A stretch of 12,014 nt of DNA from an uncultured Oscillospiraceae bacterium (GTDB lineage Bacteria; Bacillota; Clostridia; Oscillospirales; Acutalibacteraceae): the NCBI GenBank assembly GCA_902490145.1, contig CABUCT010000026.1:1-12014 (forward strand). Direction: 5' to 3'. The position numbers and the translations under genes were made by a program. This document shows, piece after piece, positions 1 to 7,668 of the stretch (position 1 is the stretch's first letter; every line of letters begins with the position of its first letter). The notes below the pieces were generated by a model. It ran no database searches, was not told where the DNA came from, and worked only from the letters and a program-made list of their open reading frames with translations.

Positions 1-1866
1 AAACAGATAGTTAGTAAACAATTTACTGCATATTCTAACGAACGACAAAAGCAATATAAACACGGTAGCACATTTCGCGTTTCCTCGATTTTCATGCTTT
101 AAGTCCCAATACCCGTCAAACGGATGTATCATTATATAGAAGTCATATAAGAATGAATTCAAGAAGCCCTCTCGTTTATCCTTATATTTATCACTTTTAT
201 TTCGTTTCCCAATCCATTTGAACAGCATAACAAGTGCAGCAATAATAACAACAACAATCAAAATGAAAAGAACAAGATATTTTTCAATTAACTGATTTCG
301 ATATTCACCAAGAGCAAGGGAATAACGAGTCATGTTATTTGAATATTTAAAATTCTTAACAGCGTCAAGATAATTCTCTGTACGGATATCCGCATTTCCA
401 ATTCCGTCATATGCAATATCAAAGTTTGCATTTTCATGAAGAACTTGCTGCCAATATTCAACACTTTCATCATATTCAAAACGATTATAACAATCATATG
501 CTTCATCTATCAATGTGCCGTATTTTGTAATAGAGAAGATAGTATATGTTCCCTGGTTTTTGTCGAGAAGGAACAGATCATTACCTCTGTATGTAATTGA
601 AACAGGATCTATTGAATTTCCTGCCTGATAACCTTCGGCACTGAACACATAAAGCAATTCACCGTCAGAAGAATATGTAAACAGACGATTTTTGCGGCTG
701 TCAAGAATAGTATACCTTCCGCTTGATGCCAAAGCAACATCCTCAATAGTTGAAGTCTGTGGCTCGCCGAGTGAATTGGTTCTGTAACTTATGTCTCCTA
801 CAGTGGAAAAATATCCGCTTCTTAATAAAACATCATTACCGGTAGGGTTCAAACGTTTTACAGGTGAATATTTGGAATCTGCAGAACGTGATGAAATAGC
901 ATTGTCAATATCATCAGCATCAATAGCACTTGTAGTAGCGTAAACAAATCCTTTTTCATCAATCTTTACGTTATTATACTCAGTAGGAACAAATGCTTCC
1001 ATCATATTTTGAGCCTGTTTTGAAAGCATCGTTTTCCAAACATAGTCAACAACATTATAAGTAACCTTCTGGGCTCCGACAAAGCCACTGAATTCACCGT
1101 CGCGATTAAGAAGAATTATACCCATATTAACACTTTCAGCAACCACAAAGATGTTTTCGGACTGGTCAACTGCAAGTTTTAACGGGCGATAAACATAATC
1201 GTCATCCAAGAGTTCAATTTCCGGATTATCATATGTGCGAATAAATTTACCTCCGGGAGTGAATCTTACAACGCGGCTGTGCATTGTGTCTGCAACATAA
1301 ATAGTGTTATCAGGTGCGATAGTCACACCTGACGGATAAGAAAATCCGTCAGTCTTGCCGTTATTATTAAATGTAGTAATAACAAATTTAACTGACTGGT
1401 CAGGATTAAGAACAACTAAACGTCCATAAAATCCATCCATATCATATTCATTTTCATTCGTCCCTTCAGCAGCACCAGAAGCAGGTTCTCCTGTAGCAGC
1501 TTCGGCAGCGTCCCCTGTTGAAGCAGTTCCGGGAACTGCCGGTGCTTCTCCCGATGCAGAGCCAGCAGAACTTGCGTCGGCGTTTACAGCATACTCCGAA
1601 TCAACTATATATATGTTATTATTGTTATCGACTTCAATGTCAAGCGGGTTAGTAAAAGCACCAACTCCAAGATCTTCACCCGATACGACATGACTTGGAA
1701 TATAGGCATGAGGAGTCATTATCGGGTTACCATTATAGTCGTACATATAAGTATCATACGGTACATTGGTAGACTCAATAGTCTTTGCCGATGCCGGCAT
1801 ACAAAACATACTTACCAGCACCACCGCCACTATGGTCAAACTCAGTATTTTCTTTAATATTCGCAT
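1..1866 (-). CDS. Membrane-anchored NHL/beta-propeller protein with TPR-like segment and Yip1-like C-terminus (3' end outside window)
   Basis: Open for 622 codons from ATG at 1866 to the window edge with no stop, so the C-terminus is missing. The start is supported by AGGGG 9 nt upstream. Residues 1-27 form a signal peptide ending in ASA. Residues about 70-445 contain NHL/beta-propeller blades, with strands such as PLDIEVDNNNNIYIVDS (74-90), GVTIAPDNTIYVADTMHSRV (180-199) and LKLAVDQSENIFVVAES (229-245). An Ala/Gly/Ser/Glu-rich insert (about 91-141) interrupts the first blade. Residues 455-515 resemble a TPR pair (repeated Tyr/Ala spacing, AYDGIGNADI). A transmembrane helix spans about 527-549, followed by a basic loop, then IMIHPFDGYWDLKHE (578-592) and a second hydrophobic stretch, as in the Yip1-like proteins found beside clostridial sugar ABC genes. 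It lies 50 bp after the MalG-like permease and is probably co-transcribed. The predicted topology places the propeller outside the cell. The function is unknown; a sensor or scaffold for the importer is inference. Confidence 0.8.
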   Translation of the reverse strand, partial: MRILKKILSLTIVAVVLVSMFCMPASAKTIESTNVPYDTYMYDYNGNPIMTPHAYIPSHVVSGEDLGVGAFTNPLDIEVDNNNNIYIVDSEYAVNADASSAGSASGEAPAVPGTASTGDAAEAATGEPASGAAEGTNENEYDMDGFYGRLVVLNPDQSVKFVITTFNNNGKTDGFSYPSGVTIAPDNTIYVADTMHSRVVRFTPGGKFIRTYDNPEIELLDDDYVYRPLKLAVDQSENIFVVAESVNMGIILLNRDGEFSGFVGAQKVTYNVVDYVWKTMLSKQAQNMMEAFVPTEYNNVKIDEKGFVYATTSAIDADDIDNAISSRSADSKYSPVKRLNPTGNDVLLRSGYFSTVGDISYRTNSLGEPQTSTIEDVALASSGRYTILDSRKNRLFTYSSDGELLYVFSAEGYQAGNSIDPVSITYRGNDLFLLDKNQGTYTIFSITKYGTLIDEAYDCYNRFEYDESVEYWQQVLHENANFDIAYDGIGNADIRTENYLDAVKNFKYSNNMTRYSLALGEYRNQLIEKYLVLFILIVVVIIAALVMLFKWIGKRNKSDKYKDKREGFLNSFLYDFYIMIHPFDGYWDLKHENRGNAKCATVFILLLSFVRICSKLFTNYLF

Positions 1867-1916
1867 TAGATATATCCCCTCGTCATACCAATATCGGTTT
1901 TTGGTCAGGTGTTTGA

Positions 1917-2765
1917 TTATTCCTTAATACCTGAAGATGACATTGTCTCAACAATGTTACTCTGCGAAAACATGAATACTGCAATAGGCAGAGCCATCAT
2001 AAATACAACAGAAGCCGCCCCGGCACCGGCACGGGCAATACCGGCCGAAATAATCTGGGAAATTGCATAGTTAAGCGTCTTTAACTGTTCGGTATAAATA
2101 TATGTAGCACCGGTTGAGTTCCAAAGTCCCTGGAATGAGAATACTATAAGAGTAAGCCATGCAGGCTTTACCATTGGCATTACAATAGTCCAGAATATTC
2201 TCATTTCACCGGCACCGTCAATTTTAGCAGCCTCAATAATCGTGTCTTTTACCATTGATTCCATATGCTGTTTCATAAGGTAAAGTCCCAGAGTTGAAGA
2301 AAATGCCGGAAGTATTATGGCCCAGTAGGTATCAATAAGTCCAAGCTTTGACATTATAATAAATGTCGGAATAGCGGTTGACCCACTGAACATAAGTGAA
2401 AGAACAATTGTTTTAAATATTACCTGTGATCCAAAAAATTTCTTTTTCGAAAGAGCATAAGCTGCCATTGAAGCAATTATAACATGGCCAAAAGTTCCAA
2501 CTACCGAGATAAATATTGTGTTAAATATATATCTTGAAAAAGGAACCCATGAATTGCTCAAATTTGAAAACAAATCTCTAAAGTTTTTAAGTGTGGGTTT
2601 AGATACCCAAAAACGAGGCGGGAAAATCCACAATTCATCAAGTGGTTTTAACGATGTTATAATAGCATATATCATCGGCAATACCATTAAAGCACCAAAA
2701 ATGAAAAGAATTATAAAAATTCCGATATCTCCACCCCGTGAGCGGTTTACACGTGCTTTCGCCAT
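1917..2765 (-). CDS. Carbohydrate ABC transporter permease, MalG-like
   Basis: 282 aa, a normal length for the MalG/LacG/UgpE type of inner permease in the CUT1 family. It is a membrane protein with about six hydrophobic helices, the first at about 13-38 ending in the typical ...YAIITSLKP. The cytoplasmic EAA loop that docks on the ATPase is at 178-197 (EAAKIDGAGEMRIFWTIVMP), with the conserved EAA, DGA and terminal P. The ATG at 2765 lies 2 bp after the stop of the MalF-like gene, and its AGGTGG ribosome binding site sits inside the end of that gene, so the pair is translationally linked. The substrate cannot be read from the permease; association with the large binding protein upstream suggests an oligosaccharide. 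No ATPase gene is present in the window. Confidence 0.95.
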   Translation of the reverse strand: MAKARVNRSRGGDIGIFIILFIFGALMVLPMIYAIITSLKPLDELWIFPPRFWVSKPTLKNFRDLFSNLSNSWVPFSRYIFNTIFISVVGTFGHVIIASMAAYALSKKKFFGSQVIFKTIVLSLMFSGSTAIPTFIIMSKLGLIDTYWAIILPAFSSTLGLYLMKQHMESMVKDTIIEAAKIDGAGEMRIFWTIVMPMVKPAWLTLIVFSFQGLWNSTGATYIYTEQLKTLNYAISQIISAGIARAGAGAASVVFMMALPIAVFMFSQSNIVETMSSSGIKE

Positions 2766-2767
2766 CG

Positions 2768-3706
2768 TTAGTTGCCCACCTTTCTAAGAAGCTTCTGAAT
2801 TATTTTATTGGAAGCAACCATTACGATGAAAAGAATGGTTGCAATCGCAGATGCATAACCCATTTCGTAACGCATTCCGCCGTAGTCTTCAAGGTGGTGC
2901 ATTATAGTATGTACTGCATATCCGGTACTTGGGAAACCACAAAGGCCTGTTATAACACCACCAACACCAAATGCAGAAGTAATACTCATAACAGCACTGA
3001 ACATTAATGATTCACGCATAAGCGGAAGAGTAACAAAGTACAGTTCCTGCCAACGGTTACGGACACCGTCAACTGCTGCTGCCTCGTAATATGTGCGATC
3101 AACTCCCTGGAAACCTGCGATAAATGCGAGGAAGCTGGTACCAAGACTGGTCCACAAAATAACTACAATACACAGTGGCATCATATATTTCGTATTTGTA
3201 AAGAACAATATCGGGGTGTCAATAAGTCCAAGTTTGAGCAGAAAAGCATTGACAAGTCCATAACTATCACTTGAAAACATAAGAGTGAATATAAGGAAAG
3301 CATTACCCGAAATAGAAGGTGCATAAAAACACAGAGTAATGAACGCACGAACCTTTGGAGTGAATTCATTTATACACCATGCAAAGAAGAAACATAACAA
3401 ATATCCAACAGGTCCTGTAATACCCGCAAGGATAACCGTATTTCTTATTGCAATCAAGAATATCTCGTCACGCAAAATGAGCCTTGTATAGTTATCAAAT
3501 CCCACAAAGTTTGGCCACTGCAACATGTTAAAATCGGTAAAACTGAAAAATATAGAAACAATAACCGGAAGAATGGTAAATATGGCGAACAGTATTACAT
3601 ACGGTGCACTCATTAAATAACCAACTCGGTCTTCCCACATTTTTGCCAATACTTGTTTACCGGTTAACTTGCGACGACCTTCCCGGGGTTGCCTTTTAAG
3701 CTTCAT
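2768..3706 (-). CDS. Carbohydrate ABC transporter permease, MalF/LplB-like
   Basis: 312 aa, the usual size of a Gram-positive MalF-type sugar permease without the large periplasmic loop of E. coli MalF. A basic N-terminus (1-25) precedes helix 1 (GYLMSAPYVILFAIFTILPV, 29-48), followed by SIFFSFTDFN and VGFDNYTRL, both characteristic of CUT1 permeases. The EAA loop is at 208-228 (EAAAVDG...F...TLPL). It is expected to form a heterodimeric channel with the adjacent MalG-like permease. The start at 3706 has GAGGGAG 9 nt upstream and lies 50 bp after the solute-binding protein gene. No terminator-like hairpin is visible in that gap, consistent with one operon. Confidence 0.95.
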   Translation of the reverse strand: MKLKRQPREGRRKLTGKQVLAKMWEDRVGYLMSAPYVILFAIFTILPVIVSIFFSFTDFNMLQWPNFVGFDNYTRLILRDEIFLIAIRNTVILAGITGPVGYLLCFFFAWCINEFTPKVRAFITLCFYAPSISGNAFLIFTLMFSSDSYGLVNAFLLKLGLIDTPILFFTNTKYMMPLCIVVILWTSLGTSFLAFIAGFQGVDRTYYEAAAVDGVRNRWQELYFVTLPLMRESLMFSAVMSITSAFGVGGVITGLCGFPSTGYAVHTIMHHLEDYGGMRYEMGYASAIATILFIVMVASNKIIQKLLRKVGN

Positions 3707-3756
3707 ACAAATTTACTCCCTCACTTATAGATAATAGCCGATAAATTATAAACGAA

Positions 3757-6700
3757 TTATTTTTGTTCGTTATCCGCAAATTCTTTCTGCTTTCTGGTAA
3801 GCTCGTCATTGATGAGCTTAACGTTATCGAGCAGCTGTTCACCCGGATCTTCTTCCTGGTTAACAACCGATTGGAATGCAAAGCTAAGATAACGACCGAG
3901 AATATAACTTCCGGGGTATTCAGGCAGAGATCTTGCAGATTCCCACTGGTTTACAATCGCTTTATAGTCACTGGTTGACCACGGAAGCTGTGCAACAGCT
4001 TCAAGGTTTGCAGTATTGTAACGTGCAGACGGTCCCAGAATACTTTCAATTTCCTGTCCATAAGATACCTGAGTTTCTGTGCTGGTCCACCAGCTGAGGA
4101 AATCCCAAGCAGCCTGAGGATCTTTTGCAGCATTTATGATTATCGAAGCAGTACCTGCAGACAATGCAGTATGGTCAATGGTTCCGTCTTCTTTCTCTGT
4201 TCCGGGAATATCAGTGAATCCCCAAAGCCCTTTGATTTCGGGAGCAAAAACACTCAACTGATTGTATGCTGTGTAATCGGCAATACCAATAGGCATTTCT
4301 CCGGTACGGAAACGGTTTGCAAAGTCATATGTTACAAGACATCCGTATGCAGTAAAGAATTCAGTGTACTGCTTGAAACAGCTAATAGCAAGTGCAGTAT
4401 CAAGTGCTGAAGCAGTACCGTCTTCATTATAATAGGAACCTCCGTTTTGATAAAGAAGGGTTCCGAACACGTCGGTGATTCCAAAATAAAGTCCATTCAT
4501 ATTAAGTTTGACTATGCAGTCATAAACCTGAGTCCATGTCTTTGGAACTTCCATTTGAAGTTCGGACAAAACATCCTTTCGGTAATAAAGCATACCGAAC
4601 GAGAATGTTTCGGGAACGCCATAGGTTTTGCCTTTATACTGATATGGAGTATATGCCGTTTTGTTAAAACGTGACATTACCTCATCAAAGGTATCAAATT
4701 TAGAAACATCCATAACCGCACCACGAATTGCATAGTTCAGCGGCTCGGAGTTACCAACGCCAAGTACAACATCAGGTCCAATTCCCGCTGTAATCGAAGG
4801 AAGAACCGTTCCGGCTGCAACAAGTTTTAAGTTAACCTTAAGATCAGTCTTTTTCGCAAGCGAGTTATCAATGAGTCGTCTGATGATCTGAGACTGATCC
4901 TGGCTGGTAGCGACCCAAACATCTACTTCTCTTGTATTCTCACGCAAATCTGCTGAACGACCAACATTGTTATAATCCATATAGAATGATGAATTAAACA
5001 TTTTCAACTGATGAACTATATTACTCCAGAAACTGCTGTTTGCTTTCGGAAGATCATCTTCAGAAGTCTGTGCAGGCGTAAGCTGTATCCAGTCAAATCC
5101 GACAGGCTGACTTGTTGCATTTACAAGCCATGTTGAAATAGTACCAAGGTTTGATTTGAAGTTTTCAAGCTTCTTTGCTATAGTTCCCGGTTTTTCGGTC
5201 ATCATTTTAAGATCATTGATGATGGTATTAAATGAACTGGTAAATGAGCCGTTTTCTTCGTCAGTAAGTTTTTTGATATCAGAAACAACACTTTGAAGCT
5301 CTTCAAGATCATGAGCCATTTTAGCAATGGTATCAGGAATCAAAACTTCAAAGCCATAATCACGGAAGGTATCAGGAGAGCTTCCGGTTATCATCATTAT
5401 ATCTCTGTAGCAGTTATTAAGACTGTATATCGTGTTATCGACTCTGGCAATAATGTCTGCAAATTCACCGAGCGTTACTTCAAGTCGAATGGTGTTAACA
5501 CCTTCTTTGAAATAAAACTTAAATGCTTCACCCGAAGGAGTTGCCAGATTAGATACCTGCCAGCCATCGTCATATGCAAAGCGAACATACTTAGCTTCAT
5601 CACAAGGAATTTCACCATTAACATAAACAGTACGGTTACAGAACGAACCGTCACGGTCAGTCTGGCGGAATCGGGTTGTTATGTAATAAAGTCCGGCTTC
5701 CTCAACATCAAAATTCCATTCGATCCACTGATATGCCGAACTGAATTTATCACTCTTAATTTGGTTAAGCTTTATAACATCATAAGAAGGCGGCTGAGTA
5801 GCAGGAGAAGTTCTGTCCCACTCAGGATAAATAGTACCCGCAGATTTAAGCGAAATGTTTTCAGCTTGAGTTCTGAGCGGAGTGTTCTGATATGCTGCAG
5901 CTGCATCAGATTGATTCATCTTTGATATTTCTTTCAGTCTGCTTTCAAGTTCTACTGCCTGCTTGCAGTCAGCCGCAACTTCTTTATAGCCTTTTTGTGC
6001 ATACTCTGCTTTAAGCTCTTCATAACTCTTAAGCTTCGGAGCAGCTTTAAATGTGAATTTATTGAAGCACCCTGCTTCCTTTTCAGAAGACATTCGAATA
6101 GTATGAGTTCCTGCAGTGAGATAGAATTTGAAATAATCTCCATATTTGCCGCTGGTGTCACGGAACATAGATGAATACCAACCGTTTACTTCTTCTGAGC
6201 TTGCACGGATATCATTTCCATCACTATCCTGAATAATGCCATCGTCATTGTCTTTCCAAACTCTGGGGAATACAATTCCTCCGCATTCAGTAAACGGAGT
6301 TTTTCCGTCTATATAAAGCGAACGCTCAATATCATTATTTTTTCCTGCAACAGTATAGTATAGTGCTTCAACAATATAAAGTCCGTCTGCCGGTATATTT
6401 ACATTCCAAGTAACGCTTGAATCTTCTCCGGTGTATAACGACTGTCCGGGGATTCCACCTTCAGGAAGAGTTGAATCGTAATCAGCGGTTGTTTTTACAT
6501 CACCTGAAGACTCCATAAGGTGTGCAGGATCTGCTGCACCGAAGGATACTTCTTCGGATGCATCTGGAATGTCCGAATACTGTCCGATATATTCAGTATA
6601 TGTAAATTTTGAAAAGACAGTATTAGCCTCTCTTTCCTTAAGATACTCTGCAACGTCTTCCGGATCAACAGCTCCGCCAATAGGTGCAGTAGCAGAAGTA

Positions 6701-6813
6701 TCACCAACAACCCCTGCGTTTGCTTCCTTATCCGCGATAACCGATGGACCAATCACCGAAATAAGCAATACAACCGAAAGGATTATTGCCATATAACGAG
6801 AGTAATGTTTCAT
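3757..6813 (-). CDS. Large multidomain extracellular solute-binding protein of a carbohydrate ABC transporter
   Basis: 1018 aa, more than twice the usual 400-450 aa of family 1 sugar-binding proteins. Residues 1-33 are a signal peptide (hydrophobic 8-27, possible cleavage after ANA at 31-33). There is no lipobox Cys, unusual for a Gram-positive binding protein. Two related beta-sandwich-like modules follow, at about 67-258 and 317-465. Both contain W-N-[VF]-x-[IV]...[AE]-x-G-L-Y, then [RN]-[ST]-[LV]-Y-[IV]-[DN]-G and FKFY...TIR. A helical, charged segment (about 466-600) links to the binding fold (about 628-1010), recognised from DVWVATSQDQSQIIRRLID (631-649), GPDVVLGVGN (679-688), YGVPETFSFGMLYYRKDVL (731-749), GEMPIGIADYTAY (838-850) and AAWDFLSWWTS (901-911). 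The ATG at 6813 has AGGAG about 10 nt upstream. It is first in an operon with two permeases and the NHL/Yip1-like protein. The ligand is unknown; a polymeric or complex glycan is inferred from the extra modules. Confidence 0.93.
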   Translation of the reverse strand: MKHYSRYMAIILSVVLLISVIGPSVIADKEANAGVVGDTSATAPIGGAVDPEDVAEYLKEREANTVFSKFTYTEYIGQYSDIPDASEEVSFGAADPAHLMESSGDVKTTADYDSTLPEGGIPGQSLYTGEDSSVTWNVNIPADGLYIVEALYYTVAGKNNDIERSLYIDGKTPFTECGGIVFPRVWKDNDDGIIQDSDGNDIRASSEEVNGWYSSMFRDTSGKYGDYFKFYLTAGTHTIRMSSEKEAGCFNKFTFKAAPKLKSYEELKAEYAQKGYKEVAADCKQAVELESRLKEISKMNQSDAAAAYQNTPLRTQAENISLKSAGTIYPEWDRTSPATQPPSYDVIKLNQIKSDKFSSAYQWIEWNFDVEEAGLYYITTRFRQTDRDGSFCNRTVYVNGEIPCDEAKYVRFAYDDGWQVSNLATPSGEAFKFYFKEGVNTIRLEVTLGEFADIIARVDNTIYSLNNCYRDIMMITGSSPDTFRDYGFEVLIPDTIAKMAHDLEELQSVVSDIKKLTDEENGSFTSSFNTIINDLKMMTEKPGTIAKKLENFKSNLGTISTWLVNATSQPVGFDWIQLTPAQTSEDDLPKANSSFWSNIVHQLKMFNSSFYMDYNNVGRSADLRENTREVDVWVATSQDQSQIIRRLIDNSLAKKTDLKVNLKLVAAGTVLPSITAGIGPDVVLGVGNSEPLNYAIRGAVMDVSKFDTFDEVMSRFNKTAYTPYQYKGKTYGVPETFSFGMLYYRKDVLSELQMEVPKTWTQVYDCIVKLNMNGLYFGITDVFGTLLYQNGGSYYNEDGTASALDTALAISCFKQYTEFFTAYGCLVTYDFANRFRTGEMPIGIADYTAYNQLSVFAPEIKGLWGFTDIPGTEKEDGTIDHTALSAGTASIIINAAKDPQAAWDFLSWWTSTETQVSYGQEIESILGPSARYNTANLEAVAQLPWSTSDYKAIVNQWESARSLPEYPGSYILGRYLSFAFQSVVNQEEDPGEQLLDNVKLINDELTRKQKEFADNEQK

Positions 6814-6960
6814 TGTTTCAGCACTCCTTTAGTGTGATAAAGCATAAGAAAAAGTCATTTGACCTTTTGCAATATTTTTTCCATTTTGGAATGTACAATT
6901 TAACCAAATATATGTATAAACCATACAAATAAAAAAAGTAATTTTTGTGACTTTTAACAC
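6814..6960 (-). promoter_or_regulatory. A+T-rich 5' leader of the ABC operon
   Basis: If transcription starts about 7 nt after the -10 box at 6967-6972, the message has an untranslated leader of roughly 145 nt. It is very A+T-rich. A small hairpin centred on GTCATTTGAC (6854-6863), flanked by A and T tracts, lies about 40 nt before the start codon. A weaker AAAAGT/ACTTTT pairing lies near 6934-6955. I recognise no known riboswitch or T-box core here. The hairpins are too weak to call an attenuator. Confidence 0.3.
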
Positions 6961-7007
6961 GCTATAATTCTATCTAAACTGACAGTCAATGTCAATAAAA
7001 TTATAGC
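6961..7007. repeat. 47-bp inverted repeat enclosing the ABC operon promoter
   Basis: The arms GCTATAATT (6961-6969) and AATTATAGC (6999-7007) are perfect 9-bp reverse complements separated by 29 bp. The interior holds the -35 and spacer of the promoter, and the -10 overlaps the left arm. Inside it, TGACA-N5-TGTCA (6980-6994) forms a second, smaller inverted repeat over the -35 box. The layout suits a dimeric or tetrameric repressor site, but I cannot assign a regulator family and see no match to the CcpA cre pattern. Confidence 0.55.
6967..6995 (-). promoter_or_regulatory. Sigma-A promoter of the ABC operon
   Basis: On the minus strand a consensus -35 TTGACA (6990-6995) is followed by a 17-bp spacer and -10 TAGAAT (6967-6972). 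Spacing is optimal and five of six -10 bases match consensus. It directs transcription toward the solute-binding protein gene. Such a strong core promoter in a sugar-uptake operon suggests control by repression. Confidence 0.8.
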
Positions 7008-7025
7008 CAAAGACATATCTTTTCC

Positions 7026-7044
7026 CTGTTATACACAATAACAG
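7026..7044. promoter_or_regulatory. Candidate operator, inverted repeat CTGTTAT-N5-ATAACAG
   Basis: Perfect 7-bp arms separated by ACACA, about 30 bp upstream of the -35 box of the ABC operon promoter. No T-run follows on either strand, so it is not a terminator. Size and position suit a transcription factor dimer site. The regulator is not in the window. Confidence 0.4.
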
Positions 7045-7055
7045 CCATGTTTTTT

Positions 7056-7070
7056 TGTGCAAATTGCACA
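7056..7070. promoter_or_regulatory. Candidate operator, palindrome TGTGCAA-A-TTGCACA
   Basis: Perfect 7-bp arms around one central base, about 60 bp upstream of the ABC operon -35 box and 72 bp beyond the zapA stop. On the plus strand a T-tract precedes the stem rather than following it, so it does not look like a terminator for zapA. It is centred about 70 bp upstream of the -35 box, a position that suits an activator or an upstream repressor half. Confidence 0.4.
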
Positions 7071-7078
7071 TGATATTT

Positions 7079-7096
7079 AAAAATCATTTAAACGAT
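7079..7096 (-). terminator. Weak candidate terminator for zapA
   Basis: On the minus strand a short near-palindrome (ATCGTTTAAATGAT, 7083-7096) is followed directly by TTTTT (7079-7083), 46 bp after the zapA stop. The stem is A+T-rich with few stable pairs, so termination would be inefficient. No better candidate exists between zapA and the ABC promoter. Confidence 0.25.
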
Positions 7097-7141
7097 ATTT
7101 TTACTTGAAAGTGTATATTTTATATAACGGAAAAATGTTTA

Positions 7142-7483
7142 TCACTTTTTCTGTTCTTTAAGAATTTTTATTTCACTGCTCAGACGTTCTATCTCTTTGC
7201 GGGCTTCCTCGCTGTCAAATCTTGTGCAAGCTGAATCCTCAACAGCCTTTTTGAGCTGTATACGAAGTCTTTCACATTCCTGCTCTGACTTATCGAGTTC
7301 CTCGCAAAAACCAAGTGCAGTAATAGCCGCCACCATTGTAGTAGATAAATTCGGATTTTTTCGTTTGGTCATTTCCAAACGGTTGTTTAGGCGATCGCTG
7401 ATTTTCCTGACATAAGCTTCGTCATCATCAGAAACAACCATATATTCAATTCCGCCCACTACAATCTTAATCTTGTTTGCCAT
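7142..7483 (-). CDS. zapA: Cell division protein ZapA
   Basis: 113 aa. ZapA binds FtsZ filaments and promotes Z-ring bundling in the cytoplasm. The N-terminal ZapA fold is clear: KIKIVVGGIEYMVVSDDDE (4-22), then AYVRKISDRLNNRLE (23-37) and the conserved STTMVAAITALGFCEEL (47-63). The C-terminal half (about 64-113) is a charged coiled coil. The reading frame is open upstream to 7573, but I chose the ATG at 7483 because GGAGGG lies 6 nt before it and homology begins exactly there; the 30 extra codons look like untranslated leader. It appears monocistronic, with its own upstream -10 boxes. The two genes that most often neighbour zapA in clostridia (pheT, a U32 peptidase) are not in the window. 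Confidence 0.9.
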   Translation of the reverse strand: MANKIKIVVGGIEYMVVSDDDEAYVRKISDRLNNRLEMTKRKNPNLSTTMVAAITALGFCEELDKSEQECERLRIQLKKAVEDSACTRFDSEEARKEIERLSSEIKILKEQKK

Positions 7484-7561
7484 AAGCACCCTCCAAACAA
7501 TCCCTTTTGAACAATCACTATACATTATATGTACTCTTGTCCGAAAAAAGCAGTTTCTTTT

Positions 7562-7590
7562 ATTATATAACATTTCTCGACAAAAATAAA
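7562..7590 (-). promoter_or_regulatory. Probable zapA promoter
   Basis: On the minus strand a perfect -10 TATAAT (7562-7567) lies 17 bp after a weak -35 TTTATT (7585-7590). It would give a leader of about 70 nt. A second TATAAT at 7524-7529 has a poor -35 and is an alternative. Assignment of the start is uncertain. Confidence 0.45.
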
Positions 7591-7668
7591 GGAATTTTTG
7601 CTTCTTTTTTTATATGTAAGAAAGGGAATCAGCTCTGAGAGATCAATTTGAATTCTTCCCTTCAATGA

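Noticed and set aside
1887..1898. Near-palindrome ACCAATATCGGT between the MalG-like gene and the NHL/Yip1-like gene
   Set aside because: Six base pairs with no real loop and no proper T-run on the minus strand; not enough to call a terminator or an internal promoter.
5293..5925. Plus-strand 210-codon frame opposite the solute-binding protein gene
   Set aside because: Fully antisense to a confidently coding gene, and the translation shows no family resemblance; a shadow frame.
6932..6956. AAAAGT/ACTTTT pairing with a T-run in the ABC operon leader, resembling an attenuator
   Set aside because: Six nearly all A-T pairs with a long loop are too weak for a terminator, and no competing antiterminator structure is visible.
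7484..7573. Extension of zapA by 30 N-terminal codons to an ATG at 7573
   Set aside because: The region contains the promoter-like -10 boxes and lacks a ribosome binding site, and ZapA homology starts at the ATG at 7483, which has GGAGGG.
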